Position numbers and translations under genes: made by a program. The notes beneath the pieces were generated by a model, which searched no databases, had not been told where the DNA came from, and worked only from the letters and a program-made list of their open reading frames with translations. Positions 59,800 through 64,000 of a DNA stretch of 64,000 bases are shown in pieces. Where the stretch lies: contig JBAOHZ010000009.1 of NCBI GenBank assembly GCA_037045225.1, positions 3,458,001 through 3,522,000 of the forward strand, given 5' to 3'. The stretch is from Nitrospira sp. GTDB lineage: Bacteria; Nitrospirota; Nitrospiria; Nitrospirales; Nitrospiraceae. The first letter of the stretch is position 1, and the number at the start of each line of letters is the position of its first letter.

Positions 59800-61044
59800 A
59801 TGAGCGTCTTGTACAACCAGGCCATGAATCAGATCCCGGCGCGTCGTCTGTTCGACCAAGCCATCTGGCTGGATTCCATCGAGCGGGATTTCCTGCACAG
59901 TGGTGCACTCAGACGGTTGATTTTCGATGAGGGATTGTGTGGCGTGACGTGTACGCATTCCATCCTTGCGAAAGCCCTCACGAGCAGTGTGGACTCCGCT
60001 GAGGCGCTGGCGGCACTCGGGCAAAAGCCTGGCTTGGACGCGAAGCCCCGTTACCAACGACTGGTCATCGAGGATATTCAAACCGTGGCCGATTGCCTGC
60101 AGCCGGTCTATGCGCGAACGAAACGGCGAGATGGCTACGTCAGTTTCGAGGTTCCGCCTGACCTGGCGCACGATACCAGGGGCATGTTCGATGAGGCGCG
60201 ATATCTCTGGAACGCCGTCGGGCGGGACAATCTCATGATTACGGTGCCGGCCACGCCGGAAGGAATCCCGGTGATTACACGCCTGCTCAGCAAGGGGATC
60301 AATGTCAACGTGACCCTGATCTTCTCGCAGGAGACCTATGCCCGTGTGGCTGAAGCCTATCTTTTGGGGCTGGAGCAACTGGCGGCACGAGGGCGCACCA
60401 TAGAAAGCGTGGCGAGTGTGGCCAGCGTATTCGTCAGCTCTCTCGATGCGGCGGCAGATACGGCGATATCCGTCTATCTTGCGAGCTCGATACAGGCGGC
60501 GGAGTGGGCCCTGTTCAAGAGTCTTCGAGGGAACATCGCCCTCGCGAGCGCCACGTTGATCTATCACACGTATCAGACACTCTTCTCCGGCCCACGCTGG
60601 GACGCACTGGTTCAACGTGGAGCGATGCGCCAGCGAGTGCTCTGGGCCAGTACGGGCACGACAGAGTTCACCTATCGTGACATGAAATGTGCGGAGGCCC
60701 TTATCGGCCCTGACACGGTGACTGCGGTTCCTCCGTCGATCTTCGAGGCGTTTCGCGATCGCGAGCGTCCTGCCCACCAACTCAGCGATGCTGTCGAGCA
60801 TGCGAAGGTGGTCTTGCGCGCCTTCGCCCAAACCGGGGCGTCGCTCTCGGAGATCACCGACCGATTGATGGAGGAGGAGTTGCGGGGACTCAAGAAGGCG
60901 TTCGATCAACTCTTGGTCGCAGTCGAGCGTCAATCTAATGTGGACGAGCCTGTTCAGCCGAACGGACTTCCGGGCTATTCCTCGCGCTTCGTACGCGAGA
61001 GAGAAAAGGCCGCGACTTGTTTTTCCTCGAAAGTGGCCCGATGA
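59800..61044 (+). CDS. Transaldolase-family protein lacking catalytic residues (pseudoenzyme candidate)
   Basis: The 414-residue protein aligns end to end with long-type bacterial transaldolases: IWLDSIERDFLHSGAL, EDIQTVADCLQPVY, DGYVSFEVPPDLAHDT, NLMITVPATPEGIPVI, GINVNVTLIFSQETYARVAE, LFSGPRWDAL. Key positions differ: the Schiff-base Lys in NLMIKVPATPEG is Thr148, the TSNPT loop reads TCTHS (50-54), the phosphate-binding Arg in SRxD is lost (SSLD), and STGTKNP reads STGTTEF. The frame is intact and the ribosome site (CACGGAGGTGACTGC) is strong, so the protein is probably made but not an active transaldolase. It follows glgP and a pseudogene. Confidence 0.85.
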   Translation: MSVLYNQAMNQIPARRLFDQAIWLDSIERDFLHSGALRRLIFDEGLCGVTCTHSILAKALTSSVDSAEALAALGQKPGLDAKPRYQRLVIEDIQTVADCLQPVYARTKRRDGYVSFEVPPDLAHDTRGMFDEARYLWNAVGRDNLMITVPATPEGIPVITRLLSKGINVNVTLIFSQETYARVAEAYLLGLEQLAARGRTIESVASVASVFVSSLDAAADTAISVYLASSIQAAEWALFKSLRGNIALASATLIYHTYQTLFSGPRWDALVQRGAMRQRVLWASTGTTEFTYRDMKCAEALIGPDTVTAVPPSIFEAFRDRERPAHQLSDAVEHAKVVLRAFAQTGASLSEITDRLMEEELRGLKKAFDQLLVAVERQSNVDEPVQPNGLPGYSSRFVREREKAATCFSSKVAR

Positions 61045-61180
61045 AGCCGACGACCATCGCCACGGCCAGACCTGTTCCTGCCGGAGCGCGTAGGTCCTTA
61101 GCCTCTCATGCCGTCAAGTATCGCTTCAGCAAGACGTCGTACTCGTACCTAAGAATGGAATTCACGCGTGCGAATTCTTT

Positions 61181-61218
61181 GAGCATTTCCGCGCACGTGT
61201 CACAGTGCGGAAATGCTC
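61181..61218. repeat. Perfect 12-bp inverted repeat in the gap after the transaldolase-like gene
   Basis: GAGCATTTCCGC and GCGGAAATGCTC are separated by 14 bases. The gap 61045-61604 holds no convincing gene. The repeat may be a terminator-like structure or operator; no T-tract follows. A minus-strand frame (61106-61531) crosses it but is doubtful. Confidence 0.7.
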
Positions 61219-61604
61219 GGATGCGCTGCAATGAAATCGTGAAGCTCCAGCGAGACCGCCTCCCACCGTCGTTTGAACCCCATCTATTGAGCATCGAACA
61301 AGAGCGTCTGGTTCCTGGCAGATGGCCTACGATTTGCAGTTTTCTCGGCTCGCGTGATCTGTCCAATGGAGATCCATGCGGACTGAATGTGGCGACATAG
61401 ATTCCATCAGTTCTCAATTCGCAACTTCCTCTCGATGGACGAAACGGTAGTAGCCGATTCAAGGAGGCAAGATGTGTATCCTGCGTTCCTTCGCCGGTGT
61501 ACGCATCGCGCCATCCGCCGATCCCTCCCACTCCTCACGAGGGATATTCCGCAGTACATATCAGGATCAGGTGGACATACATTCCCACCTGGAGGGAGCT
61601 ATAT

Positions 61605-62882
61605 ATGAGTCCTATCGCTGCTCCACCGACTCCGCAATTCCAGCTCATCACGATCGATCGTCGCCCGGTCGATTCTCACAGCTCCTGCAAGGTTCACCCC
61701 TCCGCCAACCTGGTTCCGACAACACGCCACACCTATCGCATGATCGTCTTGGCATCGGTGCATGCCTATATCGCGGTCCATCTGATTTCCTGGCACGTTT
61801 TCGGCATTGAGATCTGGGGCAAGACGGCGATGATGGGAGTGCCCTCTCTTGCCAAAGGGACCGTCAACGCGGCGGCGATCATGGTGATTCTTATTTTAGG
61901 ATCGATCTTGATCTGGGGTCGCGGGTTCTGCGGTTGGGTCTGTCACATGCGTGGAGCCATCGAATGTGCCGACTGGATCCTGCGGAAACTCAAGGTGTGG
62001 CGCTACGTCACATTGCGTGACAAAAACGTGCTCATCAACACGCCCCATCGCTGGCTCCTGAGGATAGGGGCGCTGTTTGTATTGCTGTTGCCGGTCATTA
62101 TTCTCATTCACAACGTCGGGTTCGTTCCCAAAGTCAATGTGATGGCCCCGGTGCCGATTGCAGATTTGCCTGGTTATGAGGGCAAGGCGTTCGCGAAGAC
62201 CGCGTTCTTCAATATGGTCATCAACCCGACGTGGAGTGATTACCTCCTGGCATTCGGTTTGGCGTTGTTCATTCAATTCACAATGAGCATCGTGCTGAAC
62301 CTGCGTTATGGGCAGGGCGCATTTTGCCGGATCCTCTGTCCGTACGCGCCGCTGATGGTCCCCCTCATGAACATCTCGCCGGTGCAGAAGAAAATCACGC
62401 GTGTGGCGCAGTGCACCGGTTGCCGCGACTGCAGTCATGCCTGTCCACAGGGCATCGACGTGAGTCGAGAGATTTTCCATTTCAATGGAAAGGTCATTAA
62501 TACCGAATGCATTAAATGCTACGCGTGTATCGATGCCTGCGACGACCATGTTCTGCAAGACACCGCAGCACCAGGCGTGCCCCAGACAGACAGGCTGAAG
62601 CCTTATGAGAAACGCCCTTGGCAGCAGGAACTGGTTCGGAAAGATGGTCTGCTGACGAATGCGAAACACATGCAGCTGTTCGAGCCACTTGGTCCGGTGA
62701 CTGATTTCGCATCCATGATCGTCGCGTTGATATGTGGCGGCATCACGTCTCGCTTCGGAGGATTTTGGTTTTACCCGGGGGCAATTCTCTCATTCATTGT
62801 GTTTCGAGAATGCTGCCTGTACGCGAAGAGATGGTCGGCAACAGGTAAGGAGAAGGCGCCCCATTCCATCGTTCAGCCGTAG
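61605..62882 (+). CDS. Membrane polyferredoxin of the CcoG/NapH type
   Basis: A 425-residue protein with about six membrane helices and two 4Fe-4S motifs, CTGCRDCSHACPQGID and CIKCYACIDACD, in a cytoplasmic or periplasmic loop. Membrane-border Cys motifs are FCGWVCHMRG (109-113) and CRILCPYAPLM. The usual CP after the first motif is CH here. Such proteins move electrons across or at the membrane, for example in copper delivery to oxidases (CcoG) or nitrate/nitrous-oxide reduction (NapH/NosR). ATG 61605 has a GGAGGGAGC leader; the upstream frame is not kept. The substrate system cannot be told from the neighbours. Confidence 0.8.
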   Translation: MSPIAAPPTPQFQLITIDRRPVDSHSSCKVHPSANLVPTTRHTYRMIVLASVHAYIAVHLISWHVFGIEIWGKTAMMGVPSLAKGTVNAAAIMVILILGSILIWGRGFCGWVCHMRGAIECADWILRKLKVWRYVTLRDKNVLINTPHRWLLRIGALFVLLLPVIILIHNVGFVPKVNVMAPVPIADLPGYEGKAFAKTAFFNMVINPTWSDYLLAFGLALFIQFTMSIVLNLRYGQGAFCRILCPYAPLMVPLMNISPVQKKITRVAQCTGCRDCSHACPQGIDVSREIFHFNGKVINTECIKCYACIDACDDHVLQDTAAPGVPQTDRLKPYEKRPWQQELVRKDGLLTNAKHMQLFEPLGPVTDFASMIVALICGGITSRFGGFWFYPGAILSFIVFRECCLYAKRWSATGKEKAPHSIVQP

Positions 62883-62938
62883 GCGATCGTGCGTCTGAAA
62901 CAAGGTCATAGCCCCCCGCGGGTCACAAGGAGGAGCGA

Positions 62939-63118
62939 ATGAATTCATTTACGAAGGTTCACGAGTATTATGCCCTGGTCTCGGAATTGTTGTTGTATCT
63001 GAGGGAGAAGAAATCCTATTGGCTGGCACCCGTTATTTTTGTCCTGTTGGCATTCAGCGCCCTGGCGTTTTTCCTCGAGGGAAGTGTGCTCGCGCCTGCG
63101 ATCTACTCCGTGTTTTAG
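62939..63118 (+). CDS. DUF5989 small membrane protein
   Basis: A 59-residue protein with an AAGGAGGAGCGA leader. It reads MNSFTKVHEYYALVSELLLY, then REKKSYWLAPVIFVLLAF and a C-terminal LEGSVLAPAIYSVF. The KKxxWLAP...EGSxLAPxIY pattern is DUF5989. Such peptides are usually encoded beside SxtJ-like proteins, carbamoyltransferases and SGNH hydrolases in cell-envelope or polysaccharide clusters, which fits the next gene. One membrane helix is predicted. Confidence 0.75.
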   Translation: MNSFTKVHEYYALVSELLLYLREKKSYWLAPVIFVLLAFSALAFFLEGSVLAPAIYSVF

Positions 63119-63247
63119 GTCGGTGGCGCAGGAGCATGATTCACCACGAACAACGGACCTGAAATGGCACCAGGGTGCGGCGGTCCGGATGTATATCTTC
63201 AGGCGGCCCGGTCAGGAGAGTCCGAAGATTTGAAGCCGAAGGTATTG

Positions 63248-64000
63248 ATGCATGTTCATCTGGGGAGAGTCTTTGGCCTCGGAGTCTTTCTCCTGAGCGC
63301 GCTGGCATATCGCTCTCAGAATCGAGAGGTCCTCGGCCTATGGTCCTGGCCTCATATGGCAATCGTCGTCGTTGCGAGCACCATGGTTGTGGCGGCTGTT
63401 GCGCATGCCTGGACTCGTTTCCGGCAGGTAGATCGCGATACGTATCACCTGTCTATTTCGACTGTGTGTTCGGAAGTGGCGTGGCTGATGTGGGGGGCTG
63501 GATTCTTCCTCAATGGCCTGGATGCATCACGGAACTGGGGGCAGATAGCCGACTTGAACTTCGTCGGCTCATCGAATCCCCTTGCGGCACTGTTGTTATG
63601 GGGAGCGTTGTTGGTGGCCACACTGGGCCTAGCCGGGACGGTGGTGCCTCATGGGCGTACTTCGAGAGTGGGTGCGATCGTTCTGGCGATCTGGGTCACA
63701 GCCATTGTCCTGCTGGTCATCGAAGGCGGCATTCGCGTCTTCGCGATTGTGGCGCCTGAATCACAAGGGTATCCCACCTACCAGACGGCGTTATGGTCGC
63801 GTAAGTTCGTGGCCTTAAGTAAGGCAGGGTTTCGCGATGTGGACCATTCCCGTCCGCGTGCGGGTGAGAATCCGGCACTGTTGATCGTGGGCGACTCGCT
63901 GGCATTCGGGTGGGGGCTGAACCGATTGGAGGATCGCTTTGGAGAGCAGCTTGCCCGGCAATTGACCAACCGGACGGGGACTGCTTGGACTGTGCTGAAT
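63248..64000 (+). CDS. Membrane-anchored SGNH hydrolase, 3' end outside window
   Basis: The frame is open to the window end, giving at least 251 residues. Helices lie near 8-22, 37-55, 75-92, 113-133 and 143-163, then a soluble domain begins with LLIVGDSLAFGWGL (block I, nucleophile Ser217 of the GDS). The catalytic Asp and His would be beyond 64000. A candidate start at 63164 lies in frame 28 codons earlier; 63248 is chosen because it starts the hydrophobic region. With DUF5989 just upstream, an envelope glycan or lipid esterase is likely. Confidence 0.75.
   Translation, partial: MHVHLGRVFGLGVFLLSALAYRSQNREVLGLWSWPHMAIVVVASTMVVAAVAHAWTRFRQVDRDTYHLSISTVCSEVAWLMWGAGFFLNGLDASRNWGQIADLNFVGSSNPLAALLLWGALLVATLGLAGTVVPHGRTSRVGAIVLAIWVTAIVLLVIEGGIRVFAIVAPESQGYPTYQTALWSRKFVALSKAGFRDVDHSRPRAGENPALLIVGDSLAFGWGLNRLEDRFGEQLARQLTNRTGTAWTVLN

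Noticed and set aside
59467..60933. 488-codon minus-strand frame
   Set aside because: It is antisense to the transaldolase-like gene, with no recognisable motif or ribosome site.
61106..61531. 141-codon minus-strand frame with a CxxC segment
   Set aside because: Composition is irregular, the start is poor, and it crosses a perfect inverted repeat that explains part of its sequence.
63175..63759. 194-codon plus-strand frame at the window end
   Set aside because: It is out of frame with the SGNH hydrolase, which has clear helices and a GDS motif and stays open to the window end.

Overview
The window looks like a piece of a GC-rich (roughly 58-60% GC by eye) Gram-negative chromosome. The best guess is a Nitrospira-like member of Nitrospirota. 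This is an inference from gene content: an LPS operon, a type IV pilus-style Chp chemosensory operon, c-type cytochrome fragments, a fused glycolate/lactate dehydrogenase, and a long alpha-glucan phosphorylase beside a transaldolase-like gene. No rRNA, tRNA or CRISPR array was recognised.

Layout. (1) 10-6203: a tightly overlapped cobalamin late-pathway and salvage operon, cobT-cobS-cbiB-cobD-cbiZ-cobQ. (2) 6597-19594: a heme-type sensor (DUF3365) followed by a Chp-like chemosensory operon with a CheY-like regulator, three CheW-like proteins, an MCP, a multi-HPt hybrid CheA, a receiver/coiled-coil protein, a degenerate HPt protein and an HD-GYP protein that carries a paralogous copy of the same degenerate module. 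No cheR or cheB is present. (3) 20067-25733: a small membrane protein, then on the minus strand lptF-lptG-fabF-acp-lpxD for lipid A synthesis and LPS transport. (4) 26044-34097: cold-shock protein, TPR protein, 2-hydroxyacid dehydrogenase, fused FAD/Fe-S dehydrogenase with a di-heme c peptide, MoaD-like protein and MtfA-like peptidase.

(5) 34.2-39.8 kb is an accessory zone. It holds a WYL regulator, intact and broken toxin-antitoxin modules (RHH/PIN remnant, BrnA-like, XRE remnant/DUF4160, DUF2442, HigBA-like, MNT/HEPN) and an Asn-Pro repeat protein, all separated by one family of intergenic repeats. (6) 39832-46516 is a type I restriction-modification operon (hsdR-hsdM-hsdS) closely followed by an AT-richer DUF4917/SIR2-like gene, a plausible anti-phage accessory. 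(7) 46.7-55.1 kb mixes small genes, an HNH nuclease, a nuclease-like/DUF2283 pair with a decayed second copy, a YkvA-like protein, HflX, and a REP-associated tyrosine transposase (RAYT) element. The RAYT has 24-bp terminal inverted repeats, a decayed second copy and three solo ends. A poxB-like fragment also lies here.

(8) 55429-64000: glgP; a frameshifted and truncated B12-binding radical-SAM pseudogene; a full-length transaldolase homologue that lacks the catalytic lysine and several other active-site residues; a polyferredoxin membrane protein; a DUF5989 peptide; and an SGNH hydrolase cut by the window end.

The most interesting leads are the transaldolase pseudoenzyme, the paired non-phosphorylatable HPt modules in the Chp operon, the hsdRMS-DUF4917 association, and the RAYT family with its solo ends. 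Coordinates were read by eye. Family names come from motif recognition, not searches.
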